Shown: positions 8,647-18,583 of the stretch, one piece after another
Layout of the letters: every line of letters begins with the position of its first letter
Numbering within the stretch: the first letter of the stretch is position 1
Source of the DNA: Bacteroidota bacterium
GTDB lineage: Bacteria; Bacteroidota; Bacteroidia; Bacteroidales; Paludibacteraceae
Direction: 5' to 3'
Length of the DNA: 64,000 nucleotides
Assembly: GCA_023459355.1 (NCBI GenBank)
Contig: JAEWUM010000013.1
Coordinates: forward strand, 87,033-151,032
Translations under genes and position numbers: made by a program
Notes under the pieces: model-generated
Database searches by the model: none
Seen by the model: only the letters and a program-made list of their open reading frames with translations
Told to the model about the DNA's origin: nothing

Positions 8647-9561
8647 CTATTCCAATTCTTTTCTGGTTACTGACACTCCCGTGAATATCCCCAATCCATT
8701 TGTAATATTGGAATAAAGCGGGTATCGTTGCGGAGAGCTGCCAAGACCACCCCAACCGGCTGATTCGTAGATATAATACTGTTTGTGATAATGATAATAG
8801 GATTCATCGATATTAAGCAATTCGAGAAATAAGGTGTCGGTTCTGCCAAACGAGAAATAACTTTCACTGAAATATAACTTTATCCAATATCGGTCACTTT
8901 TCATTTCACGGTTAGAAAATACTGTCAAGGGATTGGGTTCGCAAAGCAGTACTGAGTCATGTTCTGCTTTCATAAAAATATATGCCTCCTCTACTTGCGA
9001 TCTTTCTACCCAATCTTCTAAATTCCAGTCAAAAAGCAGTCCAAACCATCGTTTTTTGAACTTTACCTCCCAAAACCTTTCGGTTTCAATATTGTTATGA
9101 AGGCGAAAAGCTACTGAAGACACCTTTTCACCTTCCTGACCTCTACCTGCTAAATCGGTAAAAATAATCGAATCGATTTCGGTTGGAAGAGGAACAGTAG
9201 TTTGAGCCATCATGGTGTTAAAGCCAGGGATGTTAACCCTGCAAGTATAGCTATACCCGGCTTTTACAATACGCGGACTTACATACCAACCCTCATCTGA
9301 ATATCTTAAGGTGTCAATAGCTCTATTTTGGTCTTCGATGACTATCAACGCGTTGTCGACAAAGTCTGGCATGGTGTCGGATAAATTAGCGGTCAGACTT
9401 ATCTGTACCCGAAAGGTGCTGTCAGCCTGCAAAAGCCCGTTTATCACCGGTTTTACTGCAAAATCGGGAAATTCATCCTCGACAAAGGCATTGCAAGAGA
9501 CGAACATCAGAGTGAGAAGAGCAAGTGTAAAAAAACGAGTAAGAAGTTTGAATTTAATCAT
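8647..9561 (-). CDS. DUF4249 family lipoprotein (module 3)
   Basis: A 304-residue lipoprotein with signal peptide and lipobox (LMFVSC, Cys about 23). The body matches the DUF4249 pattern: VKPVINGLLQADSTFRVQISL, then Ig-like segments with ADS...V-x-V and AQTTVPLPTEIDSI. Members are surface or periplasmic partners of TonB-dependent receptors, and no molecular role is established that I know of. Its start overlaps the stop of the upstream barrel gene (ATGA), and it precedes its receptor by 28 nt. Confidence 0.85.
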   Translation of the reverse strand: MIKFKLLTRFFTLALLTLMFVSCNAFVEDEFPDFAVKPVINGLLQADSTFRVQISLTANLSDTMPDFVDNALIVIEDQNRAIDTLRYSDEGWYVSPRIVKAGYSYTCRVNIPGFNTMMAQTTVPLPTEIDSIIFTDLAGRGQEGEKVSSVAFRLHNNIETERFWEVKFKKRWFGLLFDWNLEDWVERSQVEEAYIFMKAEHDSVLLCEPNPLTVFSNREMKSDRYWIKLYFSESYFSFGRTDTLFLELLNIDESYYHYHKQYYIYESAGWGGLGSSPQRYPLYSNITNGLGIFTGVSVTRKELE

Positions 9562-10214
9562 AATCTATAAATAATACCGGTTTCCCATTTGAAGTATTGT
9601 TTGTTGTAAAAACGACCTCCCATCAGTTCTGCAAAAATCCCCAGGTGCTTCGTGAAATAATAATTAACGCCAATACCCAGTCCAGCCTCAAATTGGGGTT
9701 TGTCACATAAAGCTTGTTGATATTCAAATGAAACGCTGTTCCCCGATATTGTACCTGTCCCCGTAACATACTTTTCCGAAACCAATCCCATCCGTATAAT
9801 CCCATAAGGATCAAAACGTGATTTACCATATTTTGTGAGAAATGGAATGTGATAAAGATAATTGAGCCCATAATATAGTGTTATTGTTGGATGTAATGCA
9901 TAAGTCCATCGGGGCTCATCACCATCCAATTGTAAGACACTCAACCTGTTTAATTCAGCATAATTAAAATAAAGTCCTAAATCGGAATTTCTATTTATAG
10001 AAAAATTCGCATTCAGTCCGAAACTGGATTGCTTTGGTTGTTTAAAGTTGGTGACCATGGGTGTCCCCGTGCCAGATATAGAGGGGTCTGGCTGTTGGCA
10101 ATTGACTGTGCCGTAAGTTAACTTGAGACTGAAACTTTTTTCGTTTTGCGCATTTAATACAAAAGATATAGATAAGAAACAAAAGATATTTAGGATTTTT
10201 ATTGTTCGCATCAT
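9558..10214 (-). CDS. Small outer-membrane beta-barrel protein
   Basis: A 218-residue protein with a signal peptide ending LNAQ, followed by alternating amphipathic strands (SFGLNANFSINR, LGLYFNYAEL, FGLGIGVNYYFTKHLGIFAELMGGRFYN) and an aromatic end (GIIYRL). This fits an 8- to 10-strand barrel of the OMP_b-brl type. It is translationally coupled to the DUF4249 gene. Only module 3 of the three receptor modules has such a protein. Function unknown. Confidence 0.75.
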   Translation of the reverse strand: MMRTIKILNIFCFLSISFVLNAQNEKSFSLKLTYGTVNCQQPDPSISGTGTPMVTNFKQPKQSSFGLNANFSINRNSDLGLYFNYAELNRLSVLQLDGDEPRWTYALHPTITLYYGLNYLYHIPFLTKYGKSRFDPYGIIRMGLVSEKYVTGTGTISGNSVSFEYQQALCDKPQFEAGLGIGVNYYFTKHLGIFAELMGGRFYNKQYFKWETGIIYRL

Positions 10215-10270
10215 GAGTGTGTGAAGAAATAATGTTTATTTATGAATAAATATCGGGGTGCATTAGCTTA

Positions 10271-12652
10271 CTAAAATTTCATTGACCAGGATACTGAAGG
10301 TAAAATTGGAAACATTTGCATAGATTTCAAAACAGGTTTGTAAGTTCCGTCAGGGTTCCATTTTCTACTCAAATAATAAATATACGGGTTAGCCTGGTTG
10401 TATGCATTATAAACCCCAAAAGAGAATACAGCATCATAGCGTTTGAAAGCCTGATATTCTTTTGTGAACGAAATATCCAATTTATGAAATGGTCTTGTCC
10501 TGTAATTGTTTCTTTCATCCTCAACTGCCATAAATCGAATATAGCTATTTGATAATTCTCCATTCTCCATATCAAGAAGTGGATATTGAAAGAAACGTGT
10601 TGGAACTGTAATCGGCTTTCCAGAATGATATTGCCAGGTTAACACCATTGTAAATTTTGATGAGAAATTTCGTTTAAAAGTGATATTTAATAAATGCCTG
10701 ATATCAGTAGATGCTGAAAATGGTTTCCCGAAGTTCAAATCCTCAAATTGATTGATAGCTTGCATCAATGTGTAGTATGAGGATAAGGTCCAACGTTTGT
10801 TTGAAATAGTTCCCATTAAATCTATCCCGTAAGCTTTACCCTCCCCCTGAGTTACATAATCGTTTGGATAATTTGCTATATCAAATTTATAATACATAAC
10901 ACTAAGAGCATCTATTCCATCTTTGAATTCCGCAATATTTTGAAATGTTTTATACCATATATCTGCTTTGAATGATACTGTATTATCTTTATTGACGAAG
11001 TCCTTGGCTACACCAAAAGAGTAATTCCAGGAAGTTTGTGGACTCAGATTACTCCCTGAAGGTAGAAATAATTCAATGGGCATTCCCAATCCCGGATTTG
11101 CCAAACGGTGTACCGGTTGATTTAACTTGTCGATAGAAGCACTTATTGAAAAAGCATTGTTGAATTTCCCGATATAATTTACCCGTGGTTCCAGGTCATA
11201 AATTTGATAATCTTTACTTCCTGTAACACTTAATCTCAAACCCGTGTTTAATTGATGTTTTGGAGAAAAAGCCCAACCTAATTCAGTGAAAGCTACAATT
11301 TCTGCCAATCTAATCAGACTGGTCGTCTCAATCTGATTAATTGTCGTGTCAGTAATCTGTTGCATGAATGGCATGAATCCATTTGATTTAACCGAGATTC
11401 CACTGGTCGATTTTAATTTATGAGTAATTGAAGATGTTAGCTTTTCTGATATTCCGATTGAATTAATGCCGGATATCATTTCGCTAATATTCTTGACTCT
11501 TTCGTTTGATTCGAAATTCGACATTCCATAATTAAAAGTATATTGATCAAAATACGCCATGAAATGATTCTCGGTTCGCTTTGAAAATGTATGATACCAA
11601 TTTATCCCGATGTTTTGTTGCGCATTTTTAATCCATGAATCAGTAATGTAAAAAGGTTCTTTATTTGTAATCTCGAAGCCATCACTGTTGTTAAACCATG
11701 TGACTTTTAGATTATCTTTCTCTGATAATTTCCAATAAAGATTGGCATTCAGATCTCCAAAATAAAGATTATATTTTGCACCTTCTGCTGTAATACGCGA
11801 CAGAGCACTTAAGTTTACCAAACTATAATTGGAAATACGCCCTGATATGGCAAACGAAAGTTTGTTTTTTATTACCGGTATATTCAGATATAGCTTACTC
11901 GACAACAGACTTATATCGAAAGAACCAAGGAATTTATCCAACTCAGCATCTTCAGTTAACACATCTACAACCGATGAAACCTTACCACCATACGCTGCAG
12001 GGAATCCTGATTTGTACAGTTTAGCCGATTTAATAATCAATGGATTATAAGCAGAAACCAAACCAAAGAAGTGCTCTGTTGAATACAATGACACTCCGTC
12101 AAGCAAATAAAGATTCTGACCATGTGTTCCTCCTCTGACCTGTAAATCAGCTGCTCCTTCACTACTCGATGAAATACCGGCTGTTTGTGCCAATGCTTTT
12201 AGGATGTCACGCTCCCCGATCAATGCAGGTAAAACATGCAGAGTTCTCCGATCTATTTGTTCTATCCCGGTAAACTCTTTAGAAACTAATTTATTTGAAT
12301 AAACCTCCACCTCTGGGATATAAATTGATTCTACATCTGAAAAAAGCTCAATAATCAAAGTGGTATCCGAACTAAGATTAATTATAACTTCTTTCTTTTT
12401 AAAAGGATAAAAATCAATTATAAATGTATATTCACCTTTTCGAAATTTAAACAGAAATTCGCCTTGTTTATTTGCATCGACTTTTTTGTTGAATGGTTTA
12501 ATGAACATCGGGATTTGACTGATACCTTTCTTACTTCGATTATCAATGATTTTGCCTTTAAGTTCATATTGCTTAGCATAAGCCTGTGCTTCTGTCGTAA
12601 AAACACACAATACTGTTGATAACAAACAAAGTATCATCTTCTGTTTAAGCAT
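10271..12652 (-). CDS. TonB-dependent receptor (module 2)
   Basis: A 793-residue outer-membrane receptor. Signal peptide (ends TEAQA), CarboxypepD_reg-like domain (ELKGKIIDNRSKKGISQIP...), plug (ERDILKALAQTAGISSSSEGAADLQVRGG; LLDGVSLYSTEHFFGLVSAYNP; GGKVSSVVDV), then the barrel. The layout matches modules 1 and 3, but sequence identity looks modest, so these are diverged paralogues. It follows the DUF4249 gene by 7 nt. Substrate unknown. Confidence 0.9.
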   Translation of the reverse strand: MLKQKMILCLLSTVLCVFTTEAQAYAKQYELKGKIIDNRSKKGISQIPMFIKPFNKKVDANKQGEFLFKFRKGEYTFIIDFYPFKKKEVIINLSSDTTLIIELFSDVESIYIPEVEVYSNKLVSKEFTGIEQIDRRTLHVLPALIGERDILKALAQTAGISSSSEGAADLQVRGGTHGQNLYLLDGVSLYSTEHFFGLVSAYNPLIIKSAKLYKSGFPAAYGGKVSSVVDVLTEDAELDKFLGSFDISLLSSKLYLNIPVIKNKLSFAISGRISNYSLVNLSALSRITAEGAKYNLYFGDLNANLYWKLSEKDNLKVTWFNNSDGFEITNKEPFYITDSWIKNAQQNIGINWYHTFSKRTENHFMAYFDQYTFNYGMSNFESNERVKNISEMISGINSIGISEKLTSSITHKLKSTSGISVKSNGFMPFMQQITDTTINQIETTSLIRLAEIVAFTELGWAFSPKHQLNTGLRLSVTGSKDYQIYDLEPRVNYIGKFNNAFSISASIDKLNQPVHRLANPGLGMPIELFLPSGSNLSPQTSWNYSFGVAKDFVNKDNTVSFKADIWYKTFQNIAEFKDGIDALSVMYYKFDIANYPNDYVTQGEGKAYGIDLMGTISNKRWTLSSYYTLMQAINQFEDLNFGKPFSASTDIRHLLNITFKRNFSSKFTMVLTWQYHSGKPITVPTRFFQYPLLDMENGELSNSYIRFMAVEDERNNYRTRPFHKLDISFTKEYQAFKRYDAVFSFGVYNAYNQANPYIYYLSRKWNPDGTYKPVLKSMQMFPILPSVSWSMKF

Positions 12653-12659
12653 AATTTAT

Positions 12660-13529
12660 CTATTTATTGGTTACAATAATTAATCTGCTTTTTTTTACAA
12701 AACTTCCAAATAACCCAATTCCATTTTCAATATTTGAAAAAGCAGGATAAACGCCTCCATAAGACCCTAGCACATCCACTATATCATTACTATTAAACAT
12801 AAATGAACTTATACTTTCGGCTAACATAAATCTTTTCAGAGTTGAATCAACTGTGATGATATTTATTTCGAATGAACTGATACTATTATCCACAACAAAA
12901 TTCGGTTCCAAATATGATTCAGATGTAAGAAATGGAAAGCCATCAATTCTATTAGAAAACGCGGTTAAATAGCATCCATAATTTCGGTTATCCGGCAATT
13001 TCAATTTGAGCAAAAGAACGCATAAATTAGCTGTATAATGGGTACCATTGACAGAACCGCCTGCCTGATCGGAGACAATTGTGCATTCTCCCTGAATAAT
13101 CTCACCGCTTTCAGTCGGTACTGTTGTTTGGGCATAAACTGTTTTGTTGTTAATCTCTGCTCTCAATAAATAGGTACTTCCCGGCCTTACCTGAATCAAC
13201 CTTTCTTCATCTGTAAAAATCGAACTATCCTGTGGACTTGGTGATAGTTTAACCCAAGCACTATCTTTTTCGGAGATATACACTTTTGTGTCAGTATAAT
13301 CTATGTCTTTAGAATCTTTATCTTCTGTAAAAGATTCACCTATAAAAACATGAACTTTCTCCCCCGGTGTTATCGCTGAAAATACAACCGGTGACACTTC
13401 ATTAGTCCAGGGAGAGTCTTCTGTCTTATCCATACAAGATATGAACAAAACTGAGAAAGAATACAATAATGGTAACTTGAGGATGTTAATAAACTCACTT
13501 TTACCCGATGGGTTAATACTGTATTTCAT
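12660..13529 (-). CDS. DUF4249-like lipoprotein (module 2)
   Basis: A 289-residue predicted lipoprotein: an N-terminal hydrophobic stretch with VLFISC as lipobox, then VSPVVFSAITPGEKVHVFIGESF and RPGSTYLLRAEINNKTVYAQTTVPTESG, which follow the DUF4249 pattern. The first 18 residues before the hydrophobic core are longer than usual, so the true start may be internal. It heads the second lipoprotein-receptor pair, behind a terminator that ends module 1. Confidence 0.8.
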   Translation of the reverse strand: MKYSINPSGKSEFINILKLPLLYSFSVLFISCMDKTEDSPWTNEVSPVVFSAITPGEKVHVFIGESFTEDKDSKDIDYTDTKVYISEKDSAWVKLSPSPQDSSIFTDEERLIQVRPGSTYLLRAEINNKTVYAQTTVPTESGEIIQGECTIVSDQAGGSVNGTHYTANLCVLLLKLKLPDNRNYGCYLTAFSNRIDGFPFLTSESYLEPNFVVDNSISSFEINIITVDSTLKRFMLAESISSFMFNSNDIVDVLGSYGGVYPAFSNIENGIGLFGSFVKKSRLIIVTNK

Positions 13530-13595
13530 AGTTTTTGTAAATAATATATAGAAAAGCTACTTCTCATAGATAAACGGAGCTCTCGGTATTTTATT

Positions 13596-13633
13596 GAAAA
13601 ACATCTCTACTTTGTTGGTTTCAGTAGAGATGT
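13596..13633 (-). terminator. Intrinsic terminator behind receptor module 1
   Basis: An 11-bp perfect stem (13601-13611 with 13623-13633) with an 11-nt loop. On the - strand it is followed by five T residues. It lies just past the module 1 receptor stop at 13641 and separates modules 1 and 2 into different transcripts. Confidence 0.75.
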
Positions 13634-13640
13634 CTATTAT

Positions 13641-15944
13641 TTAAAACCTTACACTGTAGCTCAATGAAGGTAAAAATGGAAACAGGCTAAACTCATATAG
13701 TTTTAATCCATGAATTGAACTGCTCACACGATACATATATGGATTACTCTTATTATAAACATTAATTACGCTTAAATCCCAGACACTTTCATGTGTTAGC
13801 TTTTTTGTTTTGTAACTAACCCCAATATCTAATCTGTGATAAGTCTTTTGACGAAATTCATTCATTTTACCATAAAGAAGCACAAAGCTCCCTTCAATGT
13901 CAGTAAACTGTGAACGTGGAATAGTGTACGGGAGTCCGGTACCAAAGACCCAGGTTGCCGAAACAATAAACCTTGAGGTTAATTGTTGCTGGAACAAACA
14001 TCCGATATCTAACAACCTATCGTATTTATACGGGAATTCTTCTCCATCATTCAAATCGATAAATTGTCTTTTTGCCTGAGCCAATGATACTCCAATCCAC
14101 CCTGTTGATAATCCGTTAACTTTTCGCATCAAAATATCAACACCTTTGGATTTACCAACACCATTAACAGATAGAATCTTTTCCCACAGAGCAAAATCGG
14201 TAGTATAAGCTATACCTTCTTTTAAGTCAACCAGATTCTCCATTTTTTTATAATAAGCTTCAGCTGAAAATTCATAGTTGCTTTGTTCTGGTTTGTAATT
14301 TATAGCAATTGAAGCTTGATTACTAATAGCAGGAGGAGCTTCTGGCATTGCGGGAATTCGATAGTCAGCAGGTATACCGGCCCCATTATTGGATAAAAGA
14401 TGAAACGGTTGCCACATACGGGAAACAGAAACTTTCAAAGCCAATTCAGCTGTTATTTTACGTGTCAGCAATAATCTGGGTTGTAAATCATGAAAAATAA
14501 TACCTTCTGTAAAGATGACATTTTCTCTAATACCCATATTTAAACCAAAACCATGTAAATTATCCATGGTAATATCGGTAAAAATACTATGTTCATAAGC
14601 ATTCGTTCGAGGATAACCAATTGAAAGATCGACTGCATTTAAATTTAAACCTGATTGTTCTACTATACTCTTACCCGGATTATAAACGTGGTAATAAAAA
14701 TTATAGCCAGCCTGTATCCGAATATTATTGCTAAGTGAATACCGCCCTTTGGCAATAAAGAAATTGTCAGAGATGCTTGAAATGAAACTACTCTTATATT
14801 GTCCCTCAAGGATCTTGTCGGGGTTGTAAAAATTCAGAGTGCTTTTCTCTCCATAATGATACTTTGAATGCCCACCAATAAGATTTAATTGCAGCTGAGG
14901 AGAAATAATTTCATTAAATCGAAGAGAAATGGCTCTGTTACCCCATGTAGTAGAAATCTTTGATGTGAAACTTTCCTCTGTTCCGTCAACATCATAGTTC
15001 ATCGCATCTTCACCAGTATAAAAACTAAAATACAATCTACTTTTAGTGGAGAGTATATAATTGAGTTTTAGATTAACATCGTGCATCAAGAATCCCATGT
15101 CAGTATCAAAGAACCATTTAAAAATTGGCATGGTGTTGATTCTGAATGAAGCCACATAAGAAGCTTTTTCTTTGATGATAGGTCCGTCAATATATATTTT
15201 AGAGGTCAGCATACCAAGGGTCATACTTTGATGATGATGATACATATCACCATCTTTTGTTCGAATATCCACGATGGATGATAGGCGACCACCATATTCG
15301 GCAGGAAAAGCTCCGAGAAATAATTCTGCACTTTTGATAATATCCGTATTGAATGTTGATACGAGATTTCCTAAATGATGAATATGATAGAGTGGCATAT
15401 CATCCAACAAAAATAAGTTTTGATCATTGCTTCCTCCACGGATAAATAATCCTGTATTGCCATCTCCGGCTTGTTGTACTCCGGGTGTCAACTGAAAATA
15501 TCTGACCAAATCTTTTTCGCCTACTAAGCTGGGTAATACATCTAATTCTGTTTTGCTGATTTTAAATGTGGATGGCGTTGGATCAAGAGGTTTAGCTCGC
15601 TTAATATTAACTTCCACTTCTTTTAAGTAGAAAGAAGATTCATGTAGTTTCCAATTTATCTCTGAAACGTCACAAGATGATATCCTGCATTGACTAACAT
15701 ACCCCAAATAGGAAACTTCGAGTAGGGCAGAGTCACAATCAGAAGGTATCCAAAGTGAATAACGTCCATGACTATCTGTGATTGTTCCCTTTCCCGATTT
15801 TTTATCAAGAACACTTGCTCCGATAATTGTTTCAGAAGTTGTTTCATCACACACTGTTCCGAATATTAGTCTTTGGTTCTTGGCATACATTGGCATCCCG
15901 AGAAAAAGAAAGAAACTCACTATTTGTAAAATTCTATATTGCAT
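13641..15944 (-). CDS. TonB-dependent receptor (module 1)
   Basis: A 767-residue outer-membrane receptor. Signal peptide (ends MYAKN), CarboxypepD_reg domain (FGTVCDETTSETIIGASVLD...TITDSHGRYSLWIP), plug (LPSLVGEKDLVRYFQLTPGVQQAGDG; LLDDMPLYHIHHLGNLVSTFN; GGRLSSIVDIRT), then the barrel with an aromatic terminus (PSLSYSVRF). It lies 6 nt behind its DUF4249 partner. The plug segment GNTGLFIRGGSNDQN is typical of the family. Substrate unknown. Confidence 0.9.
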   Translation of the reverse strand: MQYRILQIVSFFLFLGMPMYAKNQRLIFGTVCDETTSETIIGASVLDKKSGKGTITDSHGRYSLWIPSDCDSALLEVSYLGYVSQCRISSCDVSEINWKLHESSFYLKEVEVNIKRAKPLDPTPSTFKISKTELDVLPSLVGEKDLVRYFQLTPGVQQAGDGNTGLFIRGGSNDQNLFLLDDMPLYHIHHLGNLVSTFNTDIIKSAELFLGAFPAEYGGRLSSIVDIRTKDGDMYHHHQSMTLGMLTSKIYIDGPIIKEKASYVASFRINTMPIFKWFFDTDMGFLMHDVNLKLNYILSTKSRLYFSFYTGEDAMNYDVDGTEESFTSKISTTWGNRAISLRFNEIISPQLQLNLIGGHSKYHYGEKSTLNFYNPDKILEGQYKSSFISSISDNFFIAKGRYSLSNNIRIQAGYNFYYHVYNPGKSIVEQSGLNLNAVDLSIGYPRTNAYEHSIFTDITMDNLHGFGLNMGIRENVIFTEGIIFHDLQPRLLLTRKITAELALKVSVSRMWQPFHLLSNNGAGIPADYRIPAMPEAPPAISNQASIAINYKPEQSNYEFSAEAYYKKMENLVDLKEGIAYTTDFALWEKILSVNGVGKSKGVDILMRKVNGLSTGWIGVSLAQAKRQFIDLNDGEEFPYKYDRLLDIGCLFQQQLTSRFIVSATWVFGTGLPYTIPRSQFTDIEGSFVLLYGKMNEFRQKTYHRLDIGVSYKTKKLTHESVWDLSVINVYNKSNPYMYRVSSSIHGLKLYEFSLFPFLPSLSYSVRF

Positions 15945-15950
15945 ACAAGT

Positions 15951-16931
15951 TCATTCCTTTTCAATATTCGTTCTACCTTCAACATTAACAGTTGTATCAG
16001 TTTTACAATAAGTTCCTAAGATACCATATCCACCGTTTATATTGTTATAAACTCGTACGGGAGATGCCATCCCATATAACAAATCCCCTTCCGCAGCATA
16101 TTTTTGTTTATAAAGGGATGTTTTGTACTGAAAATAAGCATACGATACTGTACGCAATTGAATTTTAATGTTATGATTCCAGGTGTAAGTTGATCCGGCA
16201 TAATATCCTTCACCGGCACTATATTCGAAATTTATTGTTACATTTTGGTTCTGTTGTTTTTTAAGTTTGAAAAGTAGAGATTGTGGGTATGCTGCTTCAA
16301 ACAAAAAAATATTGGGATAATATCCTTCTCGAGTGATTAACTTGTCATTTGTCTTTAGACTTAACTGATTGAAAGGATTATTTGAAGCAAATGACTCATT
16401 ATCTGTGTTTTGCTGCCAGGCAATTAATTCATAATAATTTGTAAGATTTTCCGTGTTTGGAATAAAACTCACGGAACCTAAATAAGACGTGGTTTTACGT
16501 ATCGGTGAAATACTAATGTCGGTGATAGTTACTTTGTGTGCAGGCATTGTATCAATAACCGAAATAATCCGGACGGGGTCAATGGTTTTTATTTTTATTT
16601 GGTATATATTTGATTTTCCGGGCTTTATATCAGGGATGTATAACGTAACTACATTATTCGTATTCATTTTCATTAATGGGTAAGATATGCCATTTGAAAG
16701 ATCTTCAAAAACAGCTTTTTCTATAGTTGGTGCGGAGATTGGTTCTTTGGAAAAGGCGACCTGAGTTGATGTACAGTTTATTTTTATTGTAGAATCTGGA
16801 CTCAAAAAAGCACTTACTGCCACCTCCGTGGAAAAGCCTTCAGACAAATCTACTTCTGTGTTTTGGAGGTCATTTGTACATGCAAAAAGGCAAACTGACA
16901 AAATGAATAATGGAAGTGTTTCACTCTTCAT
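15951..16931 (-). CDS. DUF4249 family lipoprotein (module 1)
   Basis: A 326-residue lipoprotein with signal peptide and lipobox (VCLFAC, Cys about 18). STEVAVSAFLSPDSTIKINCTSTQ is the DUF4249 N-terminal pattern and IYQIKIKTIDP a later strand. It heads the first receptor module and is closest to the two-component system. The segment YLKKQQNQNVTINFEYSAGEG and later parts are specific to this copy, so the three lipoproteins probably recognise different ligands (inference). Confidence 0.82.
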   Translation of the reverse strand: MKSETLPLFILSVCLFACTNDLQNTEVDLSEGFSTEVAVSAFLSPDSTIKINCTSTQVAFSKEPISAPTIEKAVFEDLSNGISYPLMKMNTNNVVTLYIPDIKPGKSNIYQIKIKTIDPVRIISVIDTMPAHKVTITDISISPIRKTTSYLGSVSFIPNTENLTNYYELIAWQQNTDNESFASNNPFNQLSLKTNDKLITREGYYPNIFLFEAAYPQSLLFKLKKQQNQNVTINFEYSAGEGYYAGSTYTWNHNIKIQLRTVSYAYFQYKTSLYKQKYAAEGDLLYGMASPVRVYNNINGGYGILGTYCKTDTTVNVEGRTNIEKE

Positions 16932-16940
16932 GTTAATAGT

Positions 16941-16983
16941 GTTTTTTTACTAACGGTGTATTAGCACCGTTAGTGTTTTTTTT
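16941..16983. other. Stem-loop with T tracts on the + strand
   Basis: A 10-bp perfect stem (16949-16958 with 16965-16974) and 6-nt loop, flanked on both sides by T runs when read on the + strand. As an intrinsic terminator it would stop + strand transcripts, yet both flanking genes are on the - strand, where it is followed by A residues. It may end an antisense RNA or act as a processing barrier. Confidence 0.6.
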
Positions 16984-17785
16984 ACCATTCTGGAATTGAG
17001 TCCTTTGAAAATTTTATCCAAAAGTTGTCAGGAGAATAAGATCTAACTCCGGTATACAATCTATAAATATTATCGCCATTATAATGAGACCCATCATAAC
17101 CAAAAGCATTATTATCATAGTTATAACCATACCCTTCAGACAAAACTCTCCATTGCCCATTCGGCCAGGTTATAACTTTACACAATAAACACTTTTTAAA
17201 ACCATATCTTGCAAGGGTTGGTGGTATGTATTCTCCATTAGAGGTACGGTTCGTATGTTTTACCTTACCGTAATAATCATGTACCTTTGACGTATATTCG
17301 TAATACCAAGGATAAGGATTTACTATTATTTTTTGAATAGATGATAAAGTTTGACTTTTTATTTTTCTGCATCTTAAATCTAGCTCATTAGAATTTTCGT
17401 TCATTTCAATTATTTCGACACTAATTTTAGGTGTTTCACTTATTTCACAATTAGTAAAAGAAAAAGGAAAACTTGATTTCTGAGTATTCATTTGATGTCC
17501 TGATTCAGATAAAGAATCATCTGTTGCTGCATAGTATTCATACTCGCTTAAATGAGTTTGTAAAACATCTTCCTTATCTGAAGATACTACAATATCAACA
17601 TACCCTTGTTTATTAATTAAAAGCCTAATTGTATCAGAATACTTAAATTCCACAGAAAAAAAATCTGACTCGGCAGTCTCATTTGGTATGTATATTTCAT
17701 TAAAATCTGTGACATTATCTTTACAAGCATAAGATATAGATAAAATCAAAAATACAAATAGAATCTTGATATAGTTGGTTTTCAT
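16982..17785 (-). CDS. Hypothetical lipoprotein
   Basis: The start chosen is the ATG at 17785 (MKTNYIKILFVFLILSISYAC), which gives a clean type II signal with Cys21; an ATG 30 nt further up adds a polar tail that does not fit. The mature part is 246 residues, Tyr/Asn-rich toward the C-terminus (WPNGQWRVLSEGYGYNYDNN), with a CLLC motif. I do not recognise the family. It stands first in the AT-rich - strand block facing the two-component system, and may belong with the receptor modules. Confidence 0.7.
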   Translation of the reverse strand: MKTNYIKILFVFLILSISYACKDNVTDFNEIYIPNETAESDFFSVEFKYSDTIRLLINKQGYVDIVVSSDKEDVLQTHLSEYEYYAATDDSLSESGHQMNTQKSSFPFSFTNCEISETPKISVEIIEMNENSNELDLRCRKIKSQTLSSIQKIIVNPYPWYYEYTSKVHDYYGKVKHTNRTSNGEYIPPTLARYGFKKCLLCKVITWPNGQWRVLSEGYGYNYDNNAFGYDGSHYNGDNIYRLYTGVRSYSPDNFWIKFSKDSIPEW

Positions 17786-18583
17786 AAATGTAAATTTTAA
17801 ATTGTTGTTAATCAAATTGACTTCGCCCTAGCAACCCACAACCATAAATCACTATTTTAATCTTTGTTGTTCCTCTTGTGATAGGATTAACAACATTTTT
17901 TGATTGTTGCCGCCCCACAAGGTCTTTTGCAGGACGGCTTTCTCAATCAGATTATTGTTTCTCATATTTAGTTGGTTGTTTTATTATTGCCGGTTCATTC
18001 GGTAAGTATGTTTTTCTGCTGTGCAAAATTGGGGGTTCTATGCCAATATTCAGGTTAACGGAACGTTATATAACATCAAGCTTTGATTTATTTTGCATAA
18101 TGTGCTGGTTATGAAAATTATATCAATTGGAAATTAATATCAGATAGAGATGCTTATAACGTGAATTAGTTTTTTTTATGGTATAGCTATAACCTTGAAT
18201 CTTATGTTCCCATTACTATCTGTATAAGATATAATCAGGTACTTTATTCCACCAATACAATTGTTCATTTGTTGCAGGTTGAGAGTTCTGTGATTTGTTT
18301 TAAGCGTGCCCATAAAAATTAGTTTTTAATGTGTGATTACTGTTGAATTTTCAATGGACAAAATTGAGTTATATTACATAATTAATAGGTTATCAGTTGG
18401 TTATATAATATATTGGCTTTTGTTATATAACATTGTTGGTTCTACAATTTAGGGTAATCGGGAGTATAATAGTGGTTGGAATTTTCTATATAGGAGAGCT
18501 GTTAACATAGACCCCGAATTAAGGTTAATAATTTCGGCGAACGTTATACAGCTGTTAAGGAAAAAGCTATATCTTTGCAAATC
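17786..18583. promoter_or_regulatory. 800-bp divergent regulatory region with repeated GTTATATAAC-like sites
   Basis: No convincing gene here. A 78-codon frame at 17878-18114 lacks coding features. The region separates the - strand lipoprotein/receptor block from the + strand sensor kinase. It holds the palindrome GTTATATAAC at 18065-18074 and 18422-18431, a near match at 18400-18409, and the core CGTTATA at 18064, 18542 and, inverted, at 18155-18161. Such a set of sites would suit binding by the neighbouring OmpR-type regulator; this is inference. Confidence 0.45.
18570..18577 (+). promoter_or_regulatory. Putative -7 box of the two-component operon
   Basis: TATCTTTG matches TAnnTTTG. The kinase ATG is 7 bp further on, so the mRNA would be leaderless or nearly so. 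The box overlaps an upstream in-frame TTG, which argues against that TTG as the start codon. Confidence 0.6.

Noticed and set aside
6234..16931. SusC/SusD polysaccharide utilisation locus
   Set aside because: The receptors are about 770-794 aa and paired with DUF4249 lipoproteins, with no SusD-like protein or glycoside hydrolase alongside.
17878..18114. 78-codon + strand frame in the long gap before the kinase
   Set aside because: No recognisable domain, irregular composition (many Cys, Phe and Arg), no promoter box near its start, and it covers candidate regulator sites.
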